From: Candidatus Omnitrophota bacterium
GTDB taxonomy: Bacteria > Omnitrophota > Gorgyraeia > Duberdicusellales > 4484-171
Length of the DNA stretch: 7,051 bases
NCBI GenBank assembly: GCA_023818995.1
Contig: JAMWDA010000084.1
Location: forward strand, 1 to 7,051
Direction: 5' to 3'
Shown: in pieces, positions 1 through 6,397 of the stretch
Layout: each line of letters begins with the position of its first letter
How positions within the stretch are numbered: position 1 is the first letter of the stretch
Notes under the pieces: model-generated
Seen by the model: the letters and a program-made list of their open reading frames with translations, nothing else
Database searches by the model: none
Told to the model about the DNA's origin: nothing
Translations under genes and position numbers: made by a program

Positions 1-1
1 T

Positions 2-169
2 TGGCAATTAGCTAAAGAAAAACAGCCGGATATTCCAAAAGAGGCTCTTATATTACCAGCGGTAGACCTCGATGCTTTACTCAATAAAAAACTCAGCTTT
101 TTGACTAAAAGGGGTATGATCTTCCTTCCGCTCCCTACACGAAGTAAAAGTACCATAAATTTACTATAA
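2..169 (+). CDS. C-terminal fragment of an unrecognised protein (5' end outside the window)
   Basis: An open frame enters from the left edge and runs 55 codons to a TAA at 167-169. The visible residues begin WQLAKEKQPDIPKEALILPA and end in a basic, serine-rich tail (TRSKSTINLL). I do not recognise the family. The piece has a plausible protein composition: a charged segment, then a VDLDALL-type amphipathic stretch. It is convergent with pilQ and so is not part of the pilus operon. The opposite strand is also open over 1-156 from an ATG. That reading has no ribosome binding site and is dominated by Ser, Arg and Leu, so I take it as a shadow. Confidence is limited because a 55-codon open frame can arise by chance. 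Confidence 0.42.
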   Translation, partial: WQLAKEKQPDIPKEALILPAVDLDALLNKKLSFLTKRGMIFLPLPTRSKSTINLL

Positions 170-312
170 AGGCAAAACACTAAATTCAACAAATCTAAAC
201 CTAAATTATAATCTAAAAACCCTTTTTATTTTGAATTAAAGTTTTTATTAACAAAATTTTCCCTTCTGAAAAATCATCTATGGTAAATCGTGAAAAATGA
301 TAATTTAAAATA

Positions 313-1872
313 CTAACCTTTTGTATCAAGATTAGTATCTAAAGGTAATGTTTCCTCAGATGATTTTATAATTTTGGCAGTAATAAATATCACTAAATCT
401 ATCTTCTCAGAATCAATTGTTTTACGCCTAAATAAAAGACCGAAAATGGGGATATCCCCTAAGATAGGTGTCTTATATATGCCTTCGTTCTTTACATCTT
501 TAAGAAGACCACCAATAACAATTGTTTCACCATCCTTCATTAAGACCTGTGTTTGTGTTTCTCTTACAAGAATTATAGGATAATAATCAGTTGTTGTGCT
601 CGTACCTATTTGGGAGACAGCAGGGATATTTTCCGAAGAAGAAGTAACCGAAGGATAAATGGTCATACTTATAGTATCGTCACTGCATATATAGGGAATA
701 ACGTTTAGTTCTATACCAAGATTTTGATAATAGTTCAACTCCTTACTTATACCCACACTGTTCTCACTTGCCTCTATCTGTGACTTTATTATAGGTCTTT
801 TTTCTCCTACCATAATGTATGCCTCTTGCCCATCAAGAGTGATAATTCTTGGTGAAGATAAAGTATTTGTATCAACATCCTCTTCTAAAGCATGGAGCAA
901 TATCTGAAATTCTGTTCCGGTAAGTTTTTTGTAAAGTATAGATAGACCCGTATCGTATGGCCAGACACCACTTAAAGATGTCCCTGTCTTAGGATTAAAA
1001 ATAGATGGTGTTTCCTGAGAGGTCAAACCAATTACTCCCACCTCTCCTACATTACCCTTACCACTTTTATCCACAGCTTGGGTAGTTAAATTTCCTGAGG
1101 TTACACTATTACCTGTTCCCCAGTCTATACCCAAATCTTTTAATCGGTCTCGGTTAACCTCCATAATTCTTGCTTCTATCAAAACTTGCTTAGGCATAAC
1201 ATCTATCTTTTCAATTGCCTCTAAAATATTTCTTAGATTGGACTTGGTATCCGTAATTACCAATGTTTTCGTTCTTGGCTTTGCTCCTTCTTCCTTCGTA
1301 GCCTGGGTAAAAGTTCCTCCTTGATTAGCTCCCACAGAAGCTACCCCTCCCCGTGCTTTCCATCTTATCTGTGGCTCTATATCCAAAACAGTTATCTTCC
1401 CCCGAGAAGTTAATTGATTGCTTATTAAATTTTTAACATCGTTAGCATCCAAAAATTTAAGCTGATAGGTCACCGTCTCTAAGGGTTCCTGTTGAGCTGC
1501 TTCTGCTTCCTTTTTCCTATTCTCTGCTAAATTCTCTAATGTCGTTACCATAATGATATTTTCTCCCACTAACTCGTAACCATAACCTTGAGTTTTAAGT
1601 ATAGATCTCAAAGCTGTTTCCCAATAAACATTCTCAAAGTCAACTGTTATCAAACCCTTAACATCAGGACCAACCACGATATTTACTTTTTTACCAGAAA
1701 TTGTAGCTTTCTCTGCAATAGCCTGTAGAACCACTCTTATATCCGCATCTTTAAATTTTAAAACATCTAAAATCCCTTCTTGGGCAAAAGATGCAGATAA
1801 AACAGAATAAAAGATTAATCCTAAAATTAATTTAACAAATATTTGTTTTGGGAATTTTAATTCTTTTCTCAT
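313..1872 (-). CDS. pilQ: PilQ/GspD-type outer-membrane secretin, short form
   Basis: This 519-residue secretin should form the multimeric outer-membrane channel through which the pilus or pseudopilus passes. It has a signal peptide (hydrophobic stretch about 11-27, cleavage probably after SASFA at 30). An N0/STN domain covers about 33-111 (LKFKDADIRVVLQAIAEK...VDFENVYWETAL). A charged Ala/Glu linker covers 112-130. An N1-type domain covers about 133-228 and is interrupted by a Gly-rich insert at about 172-198. The secretin core runs from about 229 to 501. It includes the hallmark TNTLSSPRIITLDGQEA near 335-351 and the TPILGDIPIFGLLF motif at 468-481. It has no AMIN domain, common in PilQ, and no full N2/N3 series as in GspD, so it is a compact secretin. 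Its start codon overlaps the pilP stop by 4 bases and follows a strong GGGAGGT site. It is the last gene of the operon. Confidence 0.95.
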   Translation of the reverse strand: MRKELKFPKQIFVKLILGLIFYSVLSASFAQEGILDVLKFKDADIRVVLQAIAEKATISGKKVNIVVGPDVKGLITVDFENVYWETALRSILKTQGYGYELVGENIIMVTTLENLAENRKKEAEAAQQEPLETVTYQLKFLDANDVKNLISNQLTSRGKITVLDIEPQIRWKARGGVASVGANQGGTFTQATKEEGAKPRTKTLVITDTKSNLRNILEAIEKIDVMPKQVLIEARIMEVNRDRLKDLGIDWGTGNSVTSGNLTTQAVDKSGKGNVGEVGVIGLTSQETPSIFNPKTGTSLSGVWPYDTGLSILYKKLTGTEFQILLHALEEDVDTNTLSSPRIITLDGQEAYIMVGEKRPIIKSQIEASENSVGISKELNYYQNLGIELNVIPYICSDDTISMTIYPSVTSSSENIPAVSQIGTSTTTDYYPIILVRETQTQVLMKDGETIVIGGLLKDVKNEGIYKTPILGDIPIFGLLFRRKTIDSEKIDLVIFITAKIIKSSEETLPLDTNLDTKG

Positions 1873-2207
1873 TTTACCTCCCAGTTTAAAATATACTCCT
1901 TATCTTCCTTTTCTAATACTACCCTCTTAGGCTCTATTTTTACTATCCTATATTCTCCCAAAACATCCCCTTCACTTAATATCTCGTTGTTAATTATCGC
2001 TTTACTATTTTGAGGTGAATAGATTATACCTTGTAAAATGAAATTTCCTATCTCCTTCTTTTCTTGAATTAGTATATGTCCGCTCTCACTCACTAAAGGA
2101 ACTAAAGGGTCCCTATCTTTTAAATTGTTATAAGGGTATTGGTACTGCTCACCTCTACATAAACTGCCTAACATAACAAACAAAAATGATAAAAATAACA
2201 CTCTCAT
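1869..2207 (-). CDS. pilP: PilP/GspC-like alignment-complex protein linking the inner-membrane complex to the secretin
   Basis: A small 112-residue exported protein. It has an N-terminal hydrophobic signal (about 2-16), a short Tyr-rich linker, then the RDPLVPL segment at 32-38. The C-terminal PilP/GspC homology-region fold lies at about 52-112, seen as LQGIIYSPQNSKAIINNE, then EGDVLGEYRIVKIEPKRVVLE. By family this domain sits in the periplasm and contacts PilN/PilO on one side and the N0 domain of the secretin on the other. The gene lies one base after pilO and overlaps pilQ by 4 bases, which agrees with that role. Classical PilP is a lipoprotein. Here the only candidate Cys (17) is preceded by Leu at -1 (GSLC), which is not a lipobox. 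The protein may therefore be soluble in the periplasm or stay anchored by its uncleaved signal. A weak GAAGGG site precedes the ATG. Confidence 0.8.
   Translation of the reverse strand: MRVLFLSFLFVMLGSLCRGEQYQYPYNNLKDRDPLVPLVSESGHILIQEKKEIGNFILQGIIYSPQNSKAIINNEILSEGDVLGEYRIVKIEPKRVVLEKEDKEYILNWEVK
1876..1882 (-). promoter_or_regulatory. Strong ribosome binding site of pilQ
   Basis: On the minus strand GGGAGGT lies 3 bases before the pilQ ATG, inside the end of the pilP gene. Together with the ATGA overlap it fixes the pilQ start. Most other genes of this operon have weak or no such sites, so the secretin may be translated at least partly independently of its upstream neighbour. Confidence 0.7.
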
Positions 2208-2208
2208 A

Positions 2209-2736
2209 TCATTTACCCTTCATTACTAAAATTAAACTCATCTTTACTCTATGGTAGGGATTACCTTTTTGGATATTTAATTCTTTCACCTCTATAAAAT
2301 ATTTTCCTTCCTCTACTGTATTCATAAACCAAGCAAGGTCATGAAAATTCGCTTGTGCTTCTATGTTTATAGGTACATGGTAAAAACTATTTTCTCCAAT
2401 TTTAGTGAACTCCTTGGGTAAACCAGCAGAAATCTCTTGAATCTCTACATTATTTGCTTTTGCTGTGCGGGAAATATAAGTTAATACTGTGGATATATCC
2501 TGTAACACAATTATCTTACTTTGCAAACGCTCTATATCTTGTTTTAAGCTGGTCTGTTCTCTAAACAAATCAGGAGAATTTAATTCTTGTTTGAATAAAC
2601 TAATCTTTCTTTTTAAATTGCCTGTATCACGAAAGAGGTTAACAAAACATTTTATTTGGAAAGGAAAGATCACTAATAGATCCAAAATAAAAAATACAAA
2701 TATAGCTAAAATAATTTTTTTCCTATCCATATTCAT
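2209..2736 (-). CDS. pilO: PilO inner-membrane alignment-complex protein
   Basis: This 175-residue protein has a short cytoplasmic start and one membrane segment at about 8-27 (IILAIFVFFILDLLVIFPF). A heptad-like coiled coil covers about 35-85. A C-terminal ferredoxin-like PilO/GspM fold covers about 88-175 (YISRTAKANNVEIQEIS, VPINIEAQANFHDLAWFMNTVE, VKELNI). The FHDLAWFMNTVE-type helix after a VPI-type strand is typical of PilO. By family it forms a periplasmic heterodimer with PilN and carries PilP. Its ATG overlaps the pilN TGA by 4 bases (ATGA), and there is no good ribosome binding site, so coupled translation is likely. A second ATG two codons on (MDRKK) is an equally possible start. 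Confidence 0.87.
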   Translation of the reverse strand: MNMDRKKIILAIFVFFILDLLVIFPFQIKCFVNLFRDTGNLKRKISLFKQELNSPDLFREQTSLKQDIERLQSKIIVLQDISTVLTYISRTAKANNVEIQEISAGLPKEFTKIGENSFYHVPINIEAQANFHDLAWFMNTVEEGKYFIEVKELNIQKGNPYHRVKMSLILVMKGK

Positions 2737-3293
2737 CTTAATTCTATATCTAACCTCATAACCTCTACTCCAAAAAAATTTATCTTACGCGAGGTTTTAA
2801 GCTCTACCTGTCTAAAAACTTTAGAAATATAGGGGGCTTTCTCCATACTCTTTATAAATCTATCTATGGAAACCAAATAATCTTCCTTCCATCTTAATAC
2901 ACAACCCGAAAGAGAAACGACTTTATCTTTAAAACCAATCTCCTCCAGCCATAGATTATCAGGTAAAGAAGCATAGATATCGGCAAGTAAAGGAGAAAAT
3001 TTTATCTTATGAGTTAGTATACTCTCATATTGTGTTTTCTGGTTCTTAAAGTAGGAAATTTCTCTCTTTAACGATTCTATGTTATTAACCTCCGGCTTTA
3101 AGATGTTCCACTGTTTAACTAAACCCCTATAAGGAATATAAATAATTACTACCACTAAGAATAGAACAATCTGTATTACTAACAAAATAATTAAACCATA
3201 AAATATAAAATATATATACCTATTAACGAATTGAGTAAATCTATTTTCCTTTTTTAACTGATAGGGATAAAGATTTATATCTATCTTTTTCAT
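2733..3293 (-). CDS. pilN: PilN inner-membrane alignment-complex protein
   Basis: This 186-residue protein has a cytoplasmic tail with INLYP at residues 6-10. That is a variant of the conserved INLLP box that docks into PilM in characterised PilM-PilN complexes. A long membrane segment follows (about 30-53), then a coiled coil (about 60-95). A periplasmic ferredoxin-like domain covers about 98-186, with SLPDNLWLEEIGFKDKVVSLSG as the typical PilN/GspL-like signature. It should join cytoplasmic PilM to periplasmic PilO. Its ATG overlaps the pilM TGA by 4 bases, and it overlaps pilO by 4 bases at its end. The order pilM-pilN-pilO-pilP-pilQ is the conserved one. Confidence 0.89.
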   Translation of the reverse strand: MKKIDINLYPYQLKKENRFTQFVNRYIYFIFYGLIILLVIQIVLFLVVVIIYIPYRGLVKQWNILKPEVNNIESLKREISYFKNQKTQYESILTHKIKFSPLLADIYASLPDNLWLEEIGFKDKVVSLSGCVLRWKEDYLVSIDRFIKSMEKAPYISKVFRQVELKTSRKINFFGVEVMRLDIELR

Positions 3294-4318
3294 AAGCTTA
3301 AACCCAATAATACAATGATAAACTCTTCAAATTTCTCCATCTCCTGTTTATTCTTCAATGGTATAACTTTTAGAGGAGACCAAATTTTACTATCTTTTCC
3401 TAAATAATCTACAATGCTACTCTCTAGAAGTTTTACTCTCATTATTCCTCCACTAAGATAAATTCTTTCTATGCTCTCACCCCAGTTCATCTCAAAATAG
3501 TCTAAAGAACTTTTTATCTCATCGCAAATAGTCTCAACTGTTTCCTTCATAACATTTATAATTTCATTATCTTTATTGAACATAACTGTATCTATTGTTC
3601 TTATAAAATTTTCTGCTTCCTCGTAAGAACAATTCTTTAAATTTGCTATCTTATGAATAAAATCCTTGGAGGAAGGCTTTACTTCTCTACTCAAACAAGG
3701 TATACCTTTTTTTATTAGATTGATAATTGTAGAGCTATTCCCAATATCCACCAATGCTACATTTTCTTTGGTGTCTTCCTTCTGAGGATTGTGCATTTTA
3801 TAGATTAAAAATGAGTTTAAAATAGCTATACCAGACAAATTAATTTTTGTGATATTAATCTTTTCGGCATTAAATCTATTGATAAGATTATCCACTAAAT
3901 TTTTCTTACATAAAGCTAAAATTATAAGGGACTCCTTAGGAGAGTAATTATCATCAACTATATCCGCATCGTAATAGATATCTTCTTTTTTAAAAGGTAT
4001 AAATTGGGAAATTTCGTATCCCAAGGATTCTTTGAAAACCTCTTTTTCTACCTTAGGGAAAGGAATATAACGGATTAAAGTCTCCTGTCCCTTAATAGCT
4101 ATCCTTAGAGGTTTATAAACTAACTTATCCCTTTTAATCCAATCTATGGCAACATTAACCGCTTCGCCTTTGCTTCTTTCTATAAAAAAACTTTTAACTG
4201 TTCCTTCTTTTATATATAAACCCTTAGTATAAGCTGAACCTAAATCTAAACATACGAATTCGTTCTCCTCGCCTTTAATAAACCTATCCAATTTATCCTT
4301 AAAAAATAATCTTTTCAT
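3290..4318 (-). CDS. pilM: PilM, actin-like cytoplasmic ATPase-fold protein of the pilus alignment complex
   Basis: A 342-residue FtsA-like actin-fold protein without signal or membrane segment. The phosphate-1 loop is CLDLGSAYTKG at 23-33. The PilM signature LGYEISQFIPFKKEDIYYD lies at 99-117. The phosphate-2 loop VALVDIGNSSTIINLIKKG lies at 187-205. The adenosine-binding motif RIYLSGGIMRVKLL lies at 285-298. PilM forms a cytoplasmic ring and binds the PilN tail, passing information between the motor ATPases and the periplasmic complex. It starts 18 bases after the PilX-like gene. That gap consists almost only of A and T and contains no ribosome binding site, so its translation may depend on coupling or on an unstructured leader. 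It overlaps pilN by 4 bases. Length and motifs are normal for the family. Confidence 0.93.
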   Translation of the reverse strand: MKRLFFKDKLDRFIKGEENEFVCLDLGSAYTKGLYIKEGTVKSFFIERSKGEAVNVAIDWIKRDKLVYKPLRIAIKGQETLIRYIPFPKVEKEVFKESLGYEISQFIPFKKEDIYYDADIVDDNYSPKESLIILALCKKNLVDNLINRFNAEKINITKINLSGIAILNSFLIYKMHNPQKEDTKENVALVDIGNSSTIINLIKKGIPCLSREVKPSSKDFIHKIANLKNCSYEEAENFIRTIDTVMFNKDNEIINVMKETVETICDEIKSSLDYFEMNWGESIERIYLSGGIMRVKLLESSIVDYLGKDSKIWSPLKVIPLKNKQEMEKFEEFIIVLLGLSL

Positions 4319-4336
4319 TATTTATAGAAATTTATA

Positions 4337-5428
4337 TTAATAAAATGTCTGGGTATCTTGCCATAAAGTAATTTGAGGCTCAGGCTCAATATCTAATTCT
4401 TCTATTGCTTTCATATATTGCTTATTGTAAGTAACGAATACATTACCGTTTAATCTTGCTTGGTTACCTGTCCATACTCCTCCATTTATATTTAGATTTC
4501 CTCCCCCTCCGTTAATCCTAAATATCCCTCGTGTATAAATAACTCCATCGATTTGTCCATTACCATTTATTATAGCATCCTGAGTAATATCGGGTGTATT
4601 AATCACATCACCTACTACTACAAAAAAGCCTCCAATGGTTCCAATATTACCATTAAGTTTTAAATCTCCATTTATATAAACAATATTAGGAACCCACTCA
4701 TCACTTTCATCAATATTACCATCGTTATCGTTATCCACCCCATCATCGGCACGACTATACCAAAAAGATTCAGGGAAATTGCTTGAACCAGTCTTGGTAT
4801 TCACAAGCTTATTACCTACGTAGGCGTAAACGTTACCTTGAACTTGACTCTTAGCTAAGAGTTCCTCAAATTTAAATCTTGCCAAAGGGCTTACACTCTC
4901 ATCGTTAGTTACCGAACCTATAATATTCTGGGGATGTTGAACATCGTAATCACCAGCATAAATCACTGCTTTATTATGGGGATATGGCTCATTGTTACTT
5001 ACGATGTAAGCATTACCATTAAAATCTATACCACCTGCAGAATATATAGCGTAATCGTAAAAATTAGGAGGGATAACTTTTTTTACCAATGCTATTAATC
5101 TTCTTTCTATGCCCCCTGGGGAAACAAAACCACTAACCATAACACGCTTAGTACTACTATCCACTATATCTATATTCTCTACCCGATAACAACCATGGGA
5201 TAAAGAAACCGTTCCAATATCTGTTTCGGTAGTATCAAAATTATTTCTCAATCTATAAAGGGCATCATTTATTCCTGCCTCAGCTAACCAAAACGCACGT
5301 AACGATTCGGCATACCGCTGAGCAGCGCGATTCTCAGCAATACTTTGAGAAATCATCGCTACCTCTAACACGCTTAATACTCCAATTATCGTTAAAACTA
5401 ATATAAAAGCAATGCTCTTTTTATTCAT
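4337..5428 (-). CDS. PilX/GspK-like minor pilin with EF-hand loop and NG-repeat C-terminal domain
   Basis: A 363-residue protein. Its N-terminus (KKSIAFILVLTIIGVLSVLE, then RAAQRYAESLRAFWLAEAGINDALYRL up to about 60) matches the PilX_N/GspK type of minor pilin, including the AEAGI motif. After a beta-rich middle, a perfect 12-position EF-hand-type loop appears at 232-243 (D-N-D-N-D-G-N-I-D-E-S-D). The tail (about 246-335) repeats [IL]NG[DNG] with alternating hydrophobic residues and may form a beta-solenoid. In the family, such proteins sit at the tip of the fibre and help to start assembly. The Gly normally found at -1 of the prepilin peptidase site is Ser here, and there is no Glu at +5 (also lacking in GspK). 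It overlaps the upstream minor pilin gene by 8 bases. Confidence 0.8.
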   Translation of the reverse strand: MNKKSIAFILVLTIIGVLSVLEVAMISQSIAENRAAQRYAESLRAFWLAEAGINDALYRLRNNFDTTETDIGTVSLSHGCYRVENIDIVDSSTKRVMVSGFVSPGGIERRLIALVKKVIPPNFYDYAIYSAGGIDFNGNAYIVSNNEPYPHNKAVIYAGDYDVQHPQNIIGSVTNDESVSPLARFKFEELLAKSQVQGNVYAYVGNKLVNTKTGSSNFPESFWYSRADDGVDNDNDGNIDESDEWVPNIVYINGDLKLNGNIGTIGGFFVVVGDVINTPDITQDAIINGNGQIDGVIYTRGIFRINGGGGNLNINGGVWTGNQARLNGNVFVTYNKQYMKAIEELDIEPEPQITLWQDTQTFY

Positions 5429-5909
5429 TTCTTAACCTCACTTTTTCCTTAAGAGAAAAAGACAATTGGCGAGCATACAGTTGTTTAGAGGCGACTAACT
5501 GAATACAAAGCATAGAAGTATCCGAACAATTAGTATCACACAAATTGCCCTGCTCACAACAGAAATTTAAGCTATTAACGTTATTGAGTATAACTCTACT
5601 ATTATTAGAATCTTGTCTAATAATTTGATTATTTATAAGAGTATATCTAATGGGATTAGCTATAGAAGGCATAGAAAAATCTATAGTTTTACCACTATCG
5701 CTTATAGTTAAAGAAGAAGCTCTACCTTGACGTAATTCTCTTATCATACCTTCCAAAGAGATGCGGACAGTTTGCTGTAATCTAATTAACTCTTTCTCCA
5801 TATTCCAGGTTAAATTACTAATATAAAAAACAGAAAATATAACTATAAAAATAAAACTTATAATTGCTGTGCTAACTATCAATTCTATGAGAGATAATGA
5901 TTTTTTCAT
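5421..5909 (-). CDS. PilW/GspJ-like minor pilin with Cys-rich loop
   Basis: This 162-residue prepilin-like protein begins MKKSLSLIELIVSTAIISF, a class III signal with Glu at +5 and a hydrophobic helix to about 30. The residue at -1 is Ser (codon TCA), not the usual Gly. The helix continues as an amphipathic segment (about 38-62, EKELIRLQQTVRISLEGMIRELRQG), which is typical of PilW/GspJ. A beta-rich domain follows. A cluster of five Cys lies at 117, 118, 124, 128 and 135, between the strands VNSLNF and MLCIQLVAS. It is probably a disulfide-stapled loop in the periplasm or on the fibre. The ATG overlaps the upstream PilV-like stop by 4 bases, and there is no ribosome binding site. Assignment to PilW rather than GspJ rests on the neighbouring PilX-like and PilM-Q genes. 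Confidence 0.78.
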   Translation of the reverse strand: MKKSLSLIELIVSTAIISFIFIVIFSVFYISNLTWNMEKELIRLQQTVRISLEGMIRELRQGRASSLTISDSGKTIDFSMPSIANPIRYTLINNQIIRQDSNNSRVILNNVNSLNFCCEQGNLCDTNCSDTSMLCIQLVASKQLYARQLSFSLKEKVRLRNE

Positions 5910-6331
5910 AAATTTACCATAATAGTTTGTAGAACAAAACTCCTATCCCTTAACCCCTTATCCTTCCATCTAACCGTAACTAAAATATTTAGCAAATCAT
6001 CACCGTCCACCTCAGTATCTATGGACTCACTATTTAAAGCCTCTAAACCTCTCTCTTGTAAATCTACCCCATTAAAATCCCATTGTCCACTATTAATATT
6101 ATCCTTAAGGGTAAGAAAATTAGAGTTTCTTATCTCTTCCATTACTAACTGAGCATGTAAAGAAGCTATGGTAAGATTACGACTAATCTCATTTAATCCT
6201 GAGGAAACGATTAAACTAACTAAAAAAATAGAGAAAACCAGAACAAAGAGAAATAGGGAAAGGATTAATTCTGGGAGAGCAAATCCCTTAAGCAAATTTT
6301 CTTTTTTTTTATTAAAGAATATTTTAATCAT
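5906..6331 (-). CDS. PilV/GspI-like minor pilin
   Basis: A 141-residue prepilin-like protein. Its leader is basic, and the processing site is KG/FALPE, with Gly at residue 16 and Glu at +5, followed by a hydrophobic helix (about 21-39). The segment ASLHAQLVMEEIRN and the later ILVTVRWKDKG...VLQTIMV are typical of the PilV/GspI group. I chose the ATG at 6329-6331. A longer reading begins with TTG at 6343, but that codon lies in the U-tract of the preceding terminator. Neither start has a recognisable ribosome binding site. In the family it is a minor pilin of the initiation or tip complex. It is the first gene after the terminator and overlaps the next gene by 4 bases. Confidence 0.77.
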   Translation of the reverse strand: MIKIFFNKKKENLLKGFALPELILSLFLFVLVFSIFLVSLIVSSGLNEISRNLTIASLHAQLVMEEIRNSNFLTLKDNINSGQWDFNGVDLQERGLEALNSESIDTEVDGDDLLNILVTVRWKDKGLRDRSFVLQTIMVNL

Positions 6332-6341
6332 GAACTTTAAC

Positions 6342-6375
6342 AAAAAAGAAAAACGGTGGGAAGAGCTCCCACCGT
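6342..6375 (-). terminator. Rho-independent terminator after the major pilin gene
   Basis: On the minus strand ACGGTGGG (6375-6368) pairs perfectly with CCCACCGT (6360-6353) around a 7-base loop, and TTTTTCTTTTTT follows at once. The stem is GC-rich in a very AT-rich region and lies 22 bases after the pilin stop. It separates the pilin gene from the minor pilin and machinery genes, so it should keep pilin mRNA more abundant and allow only partial read-through. Confidence 0.88.
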
Positions 6376-6397
6376 CCGGAAAGAGAAAAACCCTCTT

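Noticed and set aside
1..156. Minus-strand open frame from an ATG at 154-156 to the left edge
   Set aside because: It has no ribosome binding site and a Ser/Arg/Leu-rich shadow-like composition. The plus-strand frame over the same bases reads more like a protein and ends in a stop before the convergent gap.
214..232. TAAAAA-CCC-TTTTTA followed by TTTT, as a possible bidirectional terminator between the convergent genes
   Set aside because: The stem has only six A-T pairs and would be unstable. Such runs are expected by chance in this AT-rich gap.
273..301. ATCAT/ATGAT inverted repeat followed by T residues on the minus strand after pilQ
   Set aside because: A five-base AT-rich stem with a 19-base loop is too weak to call a terminator.
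374..583. Plus-strand open frame of 69 codons
   Set aside because: It lies wholly inside the well-supported pilQ gene on the other strand and shows no recognisable protein features.
2489..2761. Plus-strand open frame of 90 codons
   Set aside because: It is antisense to pilO, whose membrane segment and coiled coil are clear. The reading is a Lys/Ile/Cys-rich shadow.
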